A stretch of 64,000 bases of DNA from Virgibacillus ndiopensis (GTDB lineage Bacteria; Bacillota; Bacilli; Bacillales; Amphibacillaceae), in assembly GCF_900187325.1 (NCBI RefSeq), contig NZ_FZMZ01000006.1:1054001-1118000 (forward strand). Reading direction: 5' to 3'. A program made the translations under genes and the position numbers. This document shows positions 42,859-52,255 of the stretch, in pieces. Under the pieces are notes generated by a model. The model saw only the letters and a list, made by a program, of their open reading frames with translations. It did no database searches and was not told the origin of the DNA. How positions within the stretch are numbered: position 1 is the first letter of the stretch; each line of letters opens with the position of its first letter.

Positions 42859-44706
42859 TTGTGTGGAATTGTAGGAATGGTTGATTGGCAAAAAGACGTA
42901 AGATCAGAACGGACCAATTTACAACAAATGACAGATACATTGACATTGCGGGGACCAGATGATTCACAACTATGGTTTGATCAATATGTTGGCTTTGGCC
43001 ACAAAAGGCTTGCAGTTGTAGATCTTGAGGGTGGAAAGCAGCCAATGAGTAAGAAAAAGAACGATATTACGTACACACTTGTTTACAATGGTGAACTTTA
43101 TAATACAGAGGAGCTAAGAAAAGAATTACGTAAAAAAGGGTATCTATTTAGTACAACATCAGATACCGAGGTTTTATTAACTGCGTATATCGAATGGAAA
43201 GAGCAATGTGTTGATTATTTAAATGGAATTTATGCCTTTGGAATTTGGGATGAGGAGAAAGAACAATTATTTATGTCACGCGATCGACTTGGAGTAAAGC
43301 CGTTGTTTTTTCTTGAAGAATCTAGGCGTTTCATTTTTGGTTCAGAGTTAAAAGCGATACTAGCACATCCAGATGTGAATGCAGAGGTAGACCGTGATGG
43401 ACTATCAGAAATATTTGGCTTAGGCCCGTCAAGAACACCTGGTCATGGATTGTTTAAAGGTTTTAAAGAATTGAGAGCAGGACATTCCTTGATCTATTCT
43501 AAAAATGGTTTAAAAGTTTGGAGATACTGGAATGTTCAGAGTACAGAACACCATCATTCAGTTGAGGAAACATCTGAGAAAGTAAAGGAGTTATTTGTTG
43601 ATGCAGTACAAAGGCAACTGGTAGCAGATGTACCTGTATCAACATTTTTGTCTGGTGGATTAGATTCAAGTGCTATTACTGCAATTGCATCTGACTATTT
43701 CAAAGTACGTAATAAGGGATCACTTGCTACTTTTTCAATTGATTATGAGGGAAATGATCAATATTTTGAAGCGAGTAAGTTTCAACCTTCCAGTGACAAG
43801 CCGTGGATTGAGAAGATGGTAAACTACTTTTCAACCGACCATCATGATGAAATTATATCTGGTGGTGAATTAGCTCATTTTTTAAAAGAAGCAGTTGATT
43901 TACGTGACCAGCCTGGAATGGCGGATATTGATTCTTCACTATTATGGTTTTGCCGGCGAATTAAACAACATACGACTGTTAGCTTATCCGGCGAATGTGC
44001 TGATGAAATATTTGGTGGATACCCATGGTTTCATGACCCATCTAAATCACAAGGTAATGGTTTTCCTTGGATGACATCCTTAGAATCAAGAATTAACTTA
44101 CTTCATCCGGAATGGCAAAAAAAATTAAACTTAAAAGAATATGTACATGATCGTTATCAGGAAACGATTAATGAAACTCCCCGTTTAGATGGAGAAAATG
44201 AACAGGATGCACGCCGACGTGAACTTTTTTATTTAAATATGCATTGGTTTATGGCTCAATTACTAGACCGGAAAGACCGAATGAGTATGGGAGCCAGTCT
44301 CGAAGTAAGGGTTCCGTTTGCAGATCATAAGTTAGTTGAATATGTTTGGAACGTTCCATGGGACATTAAAACTTTACACGGCAGCGAAAAAGGTATTTTA
44401 CGAAAAGCGTTAGAGGGAATCTTACCAAATGAAATTTTGTATCGAAAGAAAAGTCCCTATCCCAAAACGTTTCAACCAGAGTATACGAGAGAGGTAGTAA
44501 AATGGATGGATGAAATTTTAGCAGACACAAATGCACCTCTATTTGAATTTTTAAATCGGAATAAGGTGGAGAATATTGTAAGAAGCGAAGGGAAAGAATT
44601 TAAAGATCCGTGGTACGGCCAGTTAATGAAAGGGCCACAGCTCATAGCCCATTTATGTCAGATTGATTATTGGTTGAGAAAATATAATGTTACGGTGCGC
44701 GATTAA
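42859..44706 (+). CDS. asnB: Asparagine synthase (glutamine-hydrolysing)
   Basis: A 615-residue two-domain enzyme making asparagine from aspartate, glutamine and ATP. The start is TTG at 42859, fixed because Cys2 (M-CGIVGMVDW) must become the N-terminal nucleophile of the glutaminase domain; GGAGAGG lies upstream. The glutaminase domain also has TLRGPDDS, and the synthetase domain (about 235 onward) has the ATP-pyrophosphatase loop STFLSGGLDSSAI and SLSGECADEIFGGYPW. Length matches Bacillus AsnB/AsnO. It is flanked by a repeat module and an unrelated hydrolase gene, apparently monocistronic. Confidence 0.93.
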   Translation: MCGIVGMVDWQKDVRSERTNLQQMTDTLTLRGPDDSQLWFDQYVGFGHKRLAVVDLEGGKQPMSKKKNDITYTLVYNGELYNTEELRKELRKKGYLFSTTSDTEVLLTAYIEWKEQCVDYLNGIYAFGIWDEEKEQLFMSRDRLGVKPLFFLEESRRFIFGSELKAILAHPDVNAEVDRDGLSEIFGLGPSRTPGHGLFKGFKELRAGHSLIYSKNGLKVWRYWNVQSTEHHHSVEETSEKVKELFVDAVQRQLVADVPVSTFLSGGLDSSAITAIASDYFKVRNKGSLATFSIDYEGNDQYFEASKFQPSSDKPWIEKMVNYFSTDHHDEIISGGELAHFLKEAVDLRDQPGMADIDSSLLWFCRRIKQHTTVSLSGECADEIFGGYPWFHDPSKSQGNGFPWMTSLESRINLLHPEWQKKLNLKEYVHDRYQETINETPRLDGENEQDARRRELFYLNMHWFMAQLLDRKDRMSMGASLEVRVPFADHKLVEYVWNVPWDIKTLHGSEKGILRKALEGILPNEILYRKKSPYPKTFQPEYTREVVKWMDEILADTNAPLFEFLNRNKVENIVRSEGKEFKDPWYGQLMKGPQLIAHLCQIDYWLRKYNVTVRD

Positions 44707-44843
44707 TTCAGATGAGAAGGAATGTTAAAAGTAGAAATAGGTCAAAATCTCCATTAAATTAACCCTCAAATTATCGTACGATAAACATAATAAAAATAGT
44801 CTTCTTCAAAACTACTGCCAATTATATCTTGAGGAGTGAGCGC

Positions 44844-45698
44844 ATGCCCCAGAAAATTGCTATTGCGATACTTCACGGAGCAGGTACACCAAAAGAGAAT
44901 TTTGCAGATGAGATGGTTAATTCGATATCGAAAGGATTTGCCGAAAAATCTCATCTGAACGATTCTGAACAGCCATTAGTATTTGAATCAGTGTTTTGGT
45001 CGTCTATATTTGAACGCGAACAAGAAGAACTATGGGAGAGAGTCCAACGAAATGCAGAATTGGATTTTCCATATTTACGGCGTTTTGCGATTGAATTTCT
45101 TGCAGATGCTATTGCATATCAGCCAACGACAATAGGTAATCAGAATTATGATAAGGTCCATGCCTTGTTTGCAGAATCTCTTCGTGAATTAAAGAAAAAA
45201 GCCGGACCAAAAGCACCGTTATGTGTTGTTAGCCACAGTCTGGGTTCCATTATTGCAAGTAATTATTTTTTTGATATGCAGTATCGACAGGAAAAACTAG
45301 GAGTTCGTACGAAAGGTGTTGTAGAAGATACGCCAATGGAAAAAGGAGAAACCTTAGCACTTTTCTATACGATGGGAAGTCCAATGGCATTATGGTCACT
45401 CCGATATATTGATTTTGGCTCACCAATAAGTATTCCATCCCCCTTGCTGAACAACTATCATCCTAATCTAAAAGGTGAGTGGTTAAATTTCTATGACAAA
45501 GATGATGTTCTTTCATTTCCACTGAAAGCATTGAATGATATTTTTCAAACTCATGTAACAGAAGACGTAGCAGTTAATGCTGGTGGGTTGTTAACGAGTT
45601 GGAATCCACTTTCCCACATTAATTATAGTTCGGATAATGATGTGATTGAACCGATTGTTAACGGTTTGCTACGGACTTGGAATGAAATGAATAGGTAA
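44844..45698 (+). CDS. Alpha/beta-hydrolase-fold protein
   Basis: A 284-residue protein that begins with a strand and oxyanion-type turn (IAIAILHGAGTPKENF). The nucleophile elbow VVSHSLGSIIASNYF gives a candidate Ser at about residue 135; a late Asp (YDKDDVLSF) and a His near SHINYSSDND could complete a triad. No signal peptide is present. The ATG is seven bases after GAGGAG. Function unknown; a lipase/esterase-type activity is possible. Confidence 0.7.
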   Translation: MPQKIAIAILHGAGTPKENFADEMVNSISKGFAEKSHLNDSEQPLVFESVFWSSIFEREQEELWERVQRNAELDFPYLRRFAIEFLADAIAYQPTTIGNQNYDKVHALFAESLRELKKKAGPKAPLCVVSHSLGSIIASNYFFDMQYRQEKLGVRTKGVVEDTPMEKGETLALFYTMGSPMALWSLRYIDFGSPISIPSPLLNNYHPNLKGEWLNFYDKDDVLSFPLKALNDIFQTHVTEDVAVNAGGLLTSWNPLSHINYSSDNDVIEPIVNGLLRTWNEMNR

Positions 45699-45796
45699 TG
45701 TTGTGTAATTATTTAACAGGTGTAAAGTTAATTTGTGTTCATATCCTAAGGGTAGAACAGTTTATACTGTTCAATTCCCACTAGGAGTGATCGGTT

Positions 45797-46000
45797 ATGG
45801 CAGAAAACAATAATAGTAATAAATTGTTAGTGCCTGGTGCGAAAAATGCAATGGAAAGTATGAAAGAGGAAATTGCAAATGAAATGGGTGTTCAGCCAGG
45901 GGCAGACACTACAGCACGCGAAAACGGATCGGTGGGTGGCGAGATGGTCAAACGAATGATCAAAATTGCTGAATCAAGTATGCAAAATGGCAACAAATAG
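45797..46000 (+). CDS. Small acid-soluble spore protein, alpha/beta type
   Basis: A 67-residue DNA-binding spore protein. KLLVPGAKNAMESMKEEIAN carries the GPR protease cleavage region (EIANEMG), and ARENGSVGGEMVKRMI is the second conserved block. These proteins coat and protect spore DNA and are degraded at germination. This shows that the organism, or a close ancestor, forms endospores. TAGGAGTG precedes the ATG. Monocistronic, with its own terminator, as is usual for ssp genes. Confidence 0.95.
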   Translation: MAENNNSNKLLVPGAKNAMESMKEEIANEMGVQPGADTTARENGSVGGEMVKRMIKIAESSMQNGNK

Positions 46001-46009
46001 CATACGAGA

Positions 46010-46040
46010 AAAGGGACTCTTTTATAGGGTTCCTTTTTTT
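46010..46040 (+). terminator. Terminator of the spore protein gene
   Basis: A 10-bp stem AAAGGGACTC / GGGTTCCTTT (with G-T pairs), 7-base loop and a run of T. Confidence 0.8.
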
Positions 46041-46520
46041 AATAAATTGTTACTTTTAACCTCGTAGTTTCAGTAAAATGCGACGTAAGTTATCTTATGT
46101 AGCTGTTATTCCCACAGCCAGTATACACTACGATTTCCGGAGCAGCTGCTATCCTTGCTCTCCTGCCGATATTCACGCTCTCCTGCCGATGTTCCTGCTC
46201 TCCTGCTGAAATTCACGCTCTCCTGCCGATGTTCCTGCTCTCCTGCTAAAATTCACGCTCTCCTGCCGATATTCCTGCTCTCCTGCTGATATTCACGCTC
46301 TCCTGCCGATATTCCTACTCTCCTGCCGATGTTCCTGCTCTCCTGTTGAAATTCACGCTCTCCTGCCGATATTCTTGCTCTCCTGCTGATATTCACGCTC
46401 TCCTACCGAGCATCATCTCCCCAGGATGTCTCTAGTATGAGAGTAAAATTTTTCTGTCTTCTCTGTTTGGTGTTTACGTCGCATTTTATGTATATTGTGT
46501 CAAAACAACAATCTTTTAGA
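46041..46520. mobile_element. MITE-like element, copy 2 (20-bp tandem array)
   Basis: The same end sequences as the other copies: TAAAATGCGACGTAA near the left end and GTCGCATTTTA...AACAACAATCTTTTAG near the right. The interior is replaced by a tandem array (46155-46414) flanked by unique sequence shared almost base for base with the copy at 60447. No gene. Confidence 0.75.
46155..46414. repeat. Tandem array of 13 x 20 bp
   Basis: Thirteen contiguous units, each exactly 20 bp, of the type ACGCTCTCCTGCCGATATTC or CTGCTCTCCTGCTGAAATTC. Variants alternate and no spacers are present. The last unit (CTACCGAGCATC ending) is identical to the last unit of the array at 60561. Confidence 0.92.
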
Positions 46521-46625
46521 ATACAACCATATGAAAAGAGACTTTATCTTTCAACTCAGGTGGATATTTTTTAAGTAACGATACATCCTAACTTTATATA
46601 GTTATTTTTTAAAGGTGGGAACAAG

Positions 46626-48239
46626 ATGAATGTGGCAGATATTTTGACAATTGTTGGATTTGTGGCTATTGTCCTTGTGATTATAATACTATTAAGTATT
46701 GTTGGATATATATTTTTTGTCGATCGCACACAAAAGCAGCACCCGGTACTTCGAAATTATCCAGTAGTAGGTAGAGCCCGGTATTTTTTCGAAAAAATTG
46801 GTCCAGAGTTACGTCAGTATTTTTTCAGTAATGATCTTGAGGGAAAGCCTTTCTCACGCTATGATTATACGCATATTGTCAAAAAGGCTAAATATAAACG
46901 TGATGTTTTTGGATTTGGTTCAGAGCGTGATTTTGAGGAGCCAGGTTATTATATAAGGAATTCGATGTTTCCAAAATTAACGGAAGAATTAAACATGGAC
47001 AAGGAGGTAACATCAACAACGAATCGTTATCTGCTGATTAAGGACCCCTTATTCACCCAGCGTAAGGAATATTTGGAGGAGCATAAATCACCAGTTTATT
47101 TGCTAAAGGAAGAAGACGCGATTGTGATTGGGGAAAAGTGTAAATACCCGTTTCGTGCAAGAGGACAAATTGGCATGTCTGCAATGAGCTATGGATCGCT
47201 AGGTGAACGAGCAATTACTGCACTATCTGAAGGATTAGGGATTGCCAAAGGAACATGGATGAATACGGGGGAAGGTGGATTATCCGAATACCATTTAAAA
47301 GGTGGAGTTGATATTATCATGCAAATCGGCCCCGGAATGTTCGGCGTCAGGGATCGTGAAGGAAATTTTAACTGGGACGAACTATTAGAAAAGAGTAAAA
47401 TCTCACAGCTGAAAGCCTTTGAAGTCAAATTAGCCCAAGGTGCAAAAACACGCGGCGGCCATCTTGATGCTGAAAAAGTGACAGAAGAAATTGCGAGAAT
47501 ACGGATGGTTGAACCTTTTAAATCAGTTGATAGTCCAAACCGCTTTCCGGAATTTGATGATTATCCATCTTTATTTAATTTCATTGAACGAATACGAGAA
47601 CATACTGGAAAGCCGGTTGGGATGAAAATTGTAATTGGTAGTCATTCGGAGGCGGATGAGCTTGCAAAACATATTAGAGATACTGGGAAAGGTCCAGACT
47701 TTATTACAATTGACGGTGGTGAGGGAGGAACTGGTGCCTCGTATCAGGAATTAGCTGACAGTGTTGGCTTACCTATAAAGTCTGCGTTGCCTTTAGTGGA
47801 TAATGCTTTAAAAAAATATGGTGTTCGAGATACAGTGAAGATTATTGCTTCAGGGAAATTATTTTCTCCTGATAGAGTAGCTATAGCATTGGCAATGGGA
47901 GCTGACCTTGTTAATATCGCACGTGGTTTTATGATTACTGTTGGGTGTATCCAAACACTTAAATGTTCATCCAATGCATGTCCAGTTGGTGTTGCAACAA
48001 CAGACCCAGAGTTACAAAAAGCACTGGTAATCAATGAGAAGAAGTATCGCACTGCCAATTATGTTATTACAATGCGAAAAGGATTGTTCCGTTTAGCAGC
48101 GGCAGCTGGCTTAGATTCTCCTGTACAATTTAAGAGGGAACATGTTGTTTATAAAGATGAAAAAGGAAAGACGTGGTCACTTGATGATATTTATCAAACG
48201 ATGATTGAACAAGGTGGAAAAGGTTCAGCGAATGCTTGA
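46626..48239 (+). CDS. FMN-binding glutamate synthase-like protein, YerD type
   Basis: A 537-residue protein: one N-terminal membrane helix (about 7-32), then the FMN barrel of glutamate synthase large subunits without the glutaminase domain. Marks are GQIGMSAMSYGSLGERAI, GEGGLSEYHLKGG, VKLAQGAKTRGGHLDAEKV, DGGEGGTGASYQELAD and the cysteine segment QTLKCSSNACPVGVATTDP. It resembles Bacillus YerD. True glutamate synthesis needs a partner amidotransferase domain, not seen here, so the reaction is uncertain. The ATG follows AAAGGTGGG. Monocistronic. Confidence 0.88.
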   Translation: MNVADILTIVGFVAIVLVIIILLSIVGYIFFVDRTQKQHPVLRNYPVVGRARYFFEKIGPELRQYFFSNDLEGKPFSRYDYTHIVKKAKYKRDVFGFGSERDFEEPGYYIRNSMFPKLTEELNMDKEVTSTTNRYLLIKDPLFTQRKEYLEEHKSPVYLLKEEDAIVIGEKCKYPFRARGQIGMSAMSYGSLGERAITALSEGLGIAKGTWMNTGEGGLSEYHLKGGVDIIMQIGPGMFGVRDREGNFNWDELLEKSKISQLKAFEVKLAQGAKTRGGHLDAEKVTEEIARIRMVEPFKSVDSPNRFPEFDDYPSLFNFIERIREHTGKPVGMKIVIGSHSEADELAKHIRDTGKGPDFITIDGGEGGTGASYQELADSVGLPIKSALPLVDNALKKYGVRDTVKIIASGKLFSPDRVAIALAMGADLVNIARGFMITVGCIQTLKCSSNACPVGVATTDPELQKALVINEKKYRTANYVITMRKGLFRLAAAAGLDSPVQFKREHVVYKDEKGKTWSLDDIYQTMIEQGGKGSANA

Positions 48240-48249
48240 CATCCGAAGG

Positions 48250-48281
48250 GCTAAGTAATGTTACAGTTACTTGGCTTTTTT
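48250..48281 (+). terminator. Terminator after the YerD-like gene
   Basis: A 9-bp stem GCTAAGTAA / TTACTTGGC (one G-T pair), 8-base loop, then TTTTTTAT. Confidence 0.8.
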
Positions 48282-48300
48282 ATATTTTGGCTATTTTCTA

Positions 48301-48694
48301 AAAGATTGTTGTTTTTAACACGAAAGACATAAAATCCGACTTAGATTAATGGTGGACCGCCGTTCCGGAAATACATTACGCTTCCGTTGGCTCGTGATGA
48401 GCCTCCTCGGAAGAAGCCCACTTCCTTTGGGGTCTCATCGTCTTCGCTTTCCCGCAGGAGTCTTCATGTATTTCCTCCACTGATGTTATGCTTATAATTT
48501 AATTACATTTTATGAGGGAATAGAAAAGAATGTAATATCTTACAAGCAGCCCGTATACACGTAACCTCCTGGGGGAGAGGGGGCTCATCAGCCGCCTCCG
48601 GAAAGCGAAGTGTGTATGGGCTGCGGTATCTAGGGGCAATAATATTTAAGTCGCATTTTACGGAAACTACGTATAAAAGACAATAAGATTTACG
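48301..48694. mobile_element. MITE-like element, copy 3 (palindromic modules)
   Basis: Left end AAAGATTGTTG...CCGACTTA, right end TAAGTCGCATTTTAC...CAATAAGATTTACG; the right end, reverse-complemented, matches the left end of copy 1. The interior has the same two GC-rich palindromic modules as copy 1, the second shortened (about 48546-48625). No gene. Confidence 0.72.
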
Positions 48695-48787
48695 AAAAGT
48701 GCCTATATTTTTTTAATTGTGTAATATGTTAAAATATAATTGTCTGAAATTTACGATAAGAAATTAATGGTCGAAGGAGGAATTTTA

Positions 48788-49537
48788 ATGGCTGAAACGT
48801 TTCAAGTAATGAAAGAAGCTGAAGCATTTTATTTTCCAGGAAATAAAACTGGTGTTCTAGTTATTCATGGATTTACCGGTTCGACACAAAGCATGCGGTT
48901 TCTTGGTGAACAATTGGCCGAAGAAGGTTTTACGGTGTATGGACCAAGATTAACTGGGCATGGTACCGCTCCTGAAGATATGGAAAATGCGAGTTATCAA
49001 GATTGGATTCTAACGGTTGAAAGTGGATTGAAAAAATTACAAGATACCTGCTCAGAAATTTATGTAACAGGATTATCGATGGGCGGAACGTTGACATTAT
49101 ATTTAGCAGAAAATTATCCGGAAATCAAAGGAATTATGCCGATAAATGCTGCTACAAATATGCCAGAGTTGATAGAAACGTATTCAACACTTGTTTCTTC
49201 AGATACTAGATTTGTAGATGGAATTGGCTCTGATATAAAAAAAGAAGGCGTCAAAGAACTTGCTTATCCAAAGACACCTGTAAAATCAATCGGGGAACTC
49301 ATCGATCTTTCTGAACATGTAAGGGTAAATTTACCTGAAATTAAAGCGTCAGCCTTAATTTTTTCGTCGACCGTTGATCATGTGGTACCACCAGAAAATT
49401 CGCAGGAAATCTATCAATCTATTTCGTCGGAGGATCGTACTATCGTTTCGCTTGAAAATAGTTTTCATGTTGCGACACTAGACAATGATAAAGCATTAAT
49501 CGCTAAAAAATGCATTAAATTTATCAAGAGAAATTAG
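48788..49537 (+). CDS. Carboxylesterase, Est30/YvaK type
   Basis: A 249-residue cytoplasmic alpha/beta hydrolase. The oxyanion turn is VLVIHGFTGSTQSMRFLG and the nucleophile Ser is in VTGLSMGGTLTLYLAE; the Asp (STVDHVVPPENS) and His (NSFHVATLDND) complete the triad. It matches Geobacillus Est30-type monoacylglycerol/carboxyl esterases in length. ATG 48788 follows AAGGAGGA; an in-frame extension to 48740 lacks a ribosome site. Confidence 0.87.
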   Translation: MAETFQVMKEAEAFYFPGNKTGVLVIHGFTGSTQSMRFLGEQLAEEGFTVYGPRLTGHGTAPEDMENASYQDWILTVESGLKKLQDTCSEIYVTGLSMGGTLTLYLAENYPEIKGIMPINAATNMPELIETYSTLVSSDTRFVDGIGSDIKKEGVKELAYPKTPVKSIGELIDLSEHVRVNLPEIKASALIFSSTVDHVVPPENSQEIYQSISSEDRTIVSLENSFHVATLDNDKALIAKKCIKFIKRN

Positions 49538-49607
49538 ATATAACGTGACTGGGTGTGAATAGTTATGTTCACGCTCTTTTACGTCGATTAAAAAAGGGGT
49601 TGAACGA

Positions 49608-50576
49608 ATGGTTACAATCAATAATATTCACCAAGCTCGTGAGCAAATTAGCGATATTATTAATGAAACACCGATAATCAGTTCCAAACAGCTTTCTTCC
49701 ATTTGTGGTAATGAGGTATTTTTAAAAGGAGAGCATTTACAAAAGACAGGTTCTTTCAAAATCAGGGGAGCGACAAATAAAGTAAAACGGGCTGTTAACG
49801 AAGGTGCTTCATTGGTGACCGCAGCTTCGTCAGGAAATCATGGTCAGGCAGTGGCATATATAGCTAATGTTCTTGGGGTACCTGCAACAATTGTAGTCCC
49901 GGAGGATGCAACTGTCAGTAAGATAAATGCAATAAAAGGCTACAATGGGGAAATTGAAACATGCGGTACAACATCAATGGAGCGCTTACCTAGAGCCATG
50001 GAGTTGGCAGAGCTGAAAGAGGGTGTTTATATTCCCCCATATGATGATCCGTACATTATCGCTGGTCAAGGAACCGTTGGATTGGAGATCCTGGAACAAT
50101 TAGATGATGTTGATGTGGTGGTTGTTCCAATTGGTGGAGGCGGTTTGATTTCTGGAGTACTTACTGCGATAAAGAATACGAAACCTCATGTAAAAGTAAT
50201 CGGTGTAGAGCCAGAAATTGCCAATGATACATATCTTTCATTAGAAAAAGGTGCAATTACATCGATATCTGGAACAACTACGATGGCAGATGGACTGCGG
50301 ACGAGTCAACCGGGTGATTTGACTTTTCCAATTGTTCAGAAGTATCTAGACGACATTGTTCTAGTAAGTGAAGAGGAGTTAAGGCATGCACTGTTTTTTG
50401 TACTGGAGCGTATGAAGCAATTGATCGAGCCTTCCAGTGCTGTGTCGGTTGCGGCTGTCATGTTTGATAAATTAGGAGTAAGTGACAAAAATGTGGCCTG
50501 CGTTATTTCGGGAGGGAATGTTGATGTCCGAAAACTAGGGGAAATATTTCCTAAACAGGGATTAGGAGTGATGTAA
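49608..50576 (+). CDS. Threonine/serine dehydratase-like PLP enzyme
   Basis: A 322-residue fold-type II PLP enzyme. The PLP Lys is in KTGSFKIRGATNKV; TAASSGNHGQAVAYIAN and VVPIGGGGLISGVLTAI are the substrate and phosphate loops. There is no regulatory domain, as in catabolic threonine dehydratase, serine racemase or hydroxyaspartate dehydratase. It is a second paralogue of the EutB-like enzyme at 28698 but lacks that enzyme's special stretches. It starts an operon with a gamma-glutamyl hydrolase, a dipeptidase and a cyclotransferase-like gene (the stop overlaps the next start), so it may deaminate a serine- or threonine-type residue released from peptides. Confidence 0.85.
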   Translation: MVTINNIHQAREQISDIINETPIISSKQLSSICGNEVFLKGEHLQKTGSFKIRGATNKVKRAVNEGASLVTAASSGNHGQAVAYIANVLGVPATIVVPEDATVSKINAIKGYNGEIETCGTTSMERLPRAMELAELKEGVYIPPYDDPYIIAGQGTVGLEILEQLDDVDVVVVPIGGGGLISGVLTAIKNTKPHVKVIGVEPEIANDTYLSLEKGAITSISGTTTMADGLRTSQPGDLTFPIVQKYLDDIVLVSEEELRHALFFVLERMKQLIEPSSAVSVAAVMFDKLGVSDKNVACVISGGNVDVRKLGEIFPKQGLGVM

Positions 50577-51304
50577 TGAAGCCGCTTATTGGAATCACGT
50601 CATCAATGGAAATAGATGAAACAGATTACATGGTTAATAAGGATAATATTAACGCGATTTCACGAGCTGGAGGAATGCCAGTTGTACTTCCATATATGAC
50701 AGAGGAAGATATTGAGCAAATTGCATCCACACTTGATGGTTTATATTTAACGGGAGGATATGACATCGATCCAACCTATTTTGGTGAGGAACCCCATCCA
50801 AATCTTGGAACGATCATCCCGTCTCGTGATGCTTTTGAAATTGCCTTGATTAAACAAATGCTTCAAAAGGGAAAACCGGTACTAGCAGTATGCCGAGGGT
50901 GTCAGATATTAAATATTGCTGCTGGTGGAGATATGTACCAAGATATCTACTCGCAAATGGACCATGCGTTGTTACAGCATAGGCAAAAGGCTCCGGTAAA
51001 TCATGGTTCACATTTCGTCAGTGTTTTAAAAGGGAGCCTGTTGTATCGTTTAACTGGTAAAGAAATGTTAAAGGTAAATAGTCGGCATCATCAGGCTAAT
51101 CGAAATGTAGGGAAATCTATTCAAATAAGCGGAAATACAAGTGATAGTATCGTGGAAGCAATTGAGAGTAAAGACCATCCATTTGTACTTGGACTACAAT
51201 GGCATCCAGAAAGCATGATTGACGATGAATCGTCTCGAAAGATATTTCAAGGATTCATTGCATCATGTAATCAAAAAGGGGAGTTTACAAGTGAAAATAA
51301 TTGA
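50576..51304 (+). CDS. Gamma-glutamyl hydrolase, class I glutamine amidotransferase (PuuD-like)
   Basis: A 242-residue peptidase C26-type enzyme. The nucleophile Cys is in VLAVCRGCQILNIAAGG and the catalytic His-x-Glu in LGLQWHPESM; GLYLTGGYDIDPTYFGEE is typical of PuuD. It cleaves gamma-glutamyl amide bonds, as in gamma-glutamyl-GABA. Its ATG overlaps the stop of the PLP enzyme gene (TAATG), and its 3' end overlaps the dipeptidase gene by 14 bases, a tight operon. Confidence 0.88.
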   Translation: MKPLIGITSSMEIDETDYMVNKDNINAISRAGGMPVVLPYMTEEDIEQIASTLDGLYLTGGYDIDPTYFGEEPHPNLGTIIPSRDAFEIALIKQMLQKGKPVLAVCRGCQILNIAAGGDMYQDIYSQMDHALLQHRQKAPVNHGSHFVSVLKGSLLYRLTGKEMLKVNSRHHQANRNVGKSIQISGNTSDSIVEAIESKDHPFVLGLQWHPESMIDDESSRKIFQGFIASCNQKGEFTSENN

Positions 51305-52241
51305 TACACATTGTGATGTACTACTAAAATTGCAAATGGCAAAAAGAGGTAAGATGTACAATAAAGAACCCTTAAACTTCAAAAATTCTGAACAATTGAA
51401 TAGTAATTTAAACCGGTTAAAAAAGGGTGGAGTGATGGCGCAGTTTTTTGCCATATTTATTCATCCTGATGTTCCTTCTGAAGAAAAATGGCAGCATGCA
51501 TTGGAACAAATCGATTTATTTTATACCGAAATTCTTGGGAAAAATCCCGAAATGAAACACATTAAAAAATGGGAGGACTTTGATCGTTTACATGACGGAG
51601 AAGTTGGCGCTGTTCTAACACTAGAAGGTGCTGATGCTATTGGGAATGATTTAGTAAAATTACGTCATCTGTATAGGCTAGGTGTTTTGTCAATCGGCTT
51701 AACGTGGAACAATGCCAATCTTTGTGCAGATGGTGCGGAAGAGCCACGTGGTGGAGGATTGACACTATTTGGAAAAGAAGTAGTAAAACTAAATAATGAA
51801 AACCGCGTGTTTACCGACGTATCTCATTCAACGGTAAAAGGCTTCTGGGATATGATTGAATTAGCTGATTACCCAATTGCTAGCCATTCAAACACTAGAT
51901 TGCTTTGTGACCATCCGCGAAATTTATATGATGATCAGATCAAGAGCATGTTTGCCAGCAATGGTCTGATTCAGGTAGTCTTCTGGCCGCCATTTATTAA
52001 AAACAACGATAAAAAAGTAACAATTTCCGATCTCATCAAACATATAGACCATTTATGCTCATTAGGTGGAGCAAAGCAGATCGGTTTCGGCTCGGATTTT
52101 GACGGGATTAGTAGTTTTACAGAACGTTTGGAAGATGCATCGAAATATCAAAACTTGATTAACGAACTGTTGAACTACTTTTCCGAAGATCAAGTGAAAG
52201 GTTTTGCTTATCAGAACTTCTTAGATTTCAGGCCACAATAG
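51291..52241 (+). CDS. Membrane dipeptidase family (M19) peptidase
   Basis: A 316-residue zinc dipeptidase of the renal dipeptidase family. Metal residues are in IIDTHCDVLLK (His-x-Asp), the bridging Glu in AVLTLEGADAIG, and the His residues in TDVSHSTVKGFWD and PIASHSNTRLLC; FGSDFDGI gives the last Asp. The GTG start at 51291 is fixed by AAAGGGGAG six bases upstream and the HCD motif close behind. The family cleaves dipeptides, including D-amino acid containing ones. Its operon partners suggest gamma-glutamyl or glutathione-like peptide turnover. Confidence 0.88.
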   Translation: MKIIDTHCDVLLKLQMAKRGKMYNKEPLNFKNSEQLNSNLNRLKKGGVMAQFFAIFIHPDVPSEEKWQHALEQIDLFYTEILGKNPEMKHIKKWEDFDRLHDGEVGAVLTLEGADAIGNDLVKLRHLYRLGVLSIGLTWNNANLCADGAEEPRGGGLTLFGKEVVKLNNENRVFTDVSHSTVKGFWDMIELADYPIASHSNTRLLCDHPRNLYDDQIKSMFASNGLIQVVFWPPFIKNNDKKVTISDLIKHIDHLCSLGGAKQIGFGSDFDGISSFTERLEDASKYQNLINELLNYFSEDQVKGFAYQNFLDFRPQ

Positions 52242-52255
52242 AGGGAGGATTTAAG

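Noticed and set aside
45700-45796. SigmaG promoter of the spore protein gene
   Set aside because: A GTTCATA and TATACTG pair is visible, but the spacing of about 19 is off and the match is weak, so no feature was entered.
46155-46414. Possible CRISPR array
   Set aside because: Units are contiguous 20-mers with no spacers, no leader and no cas genes nearby; the same applies to 60561-60900.
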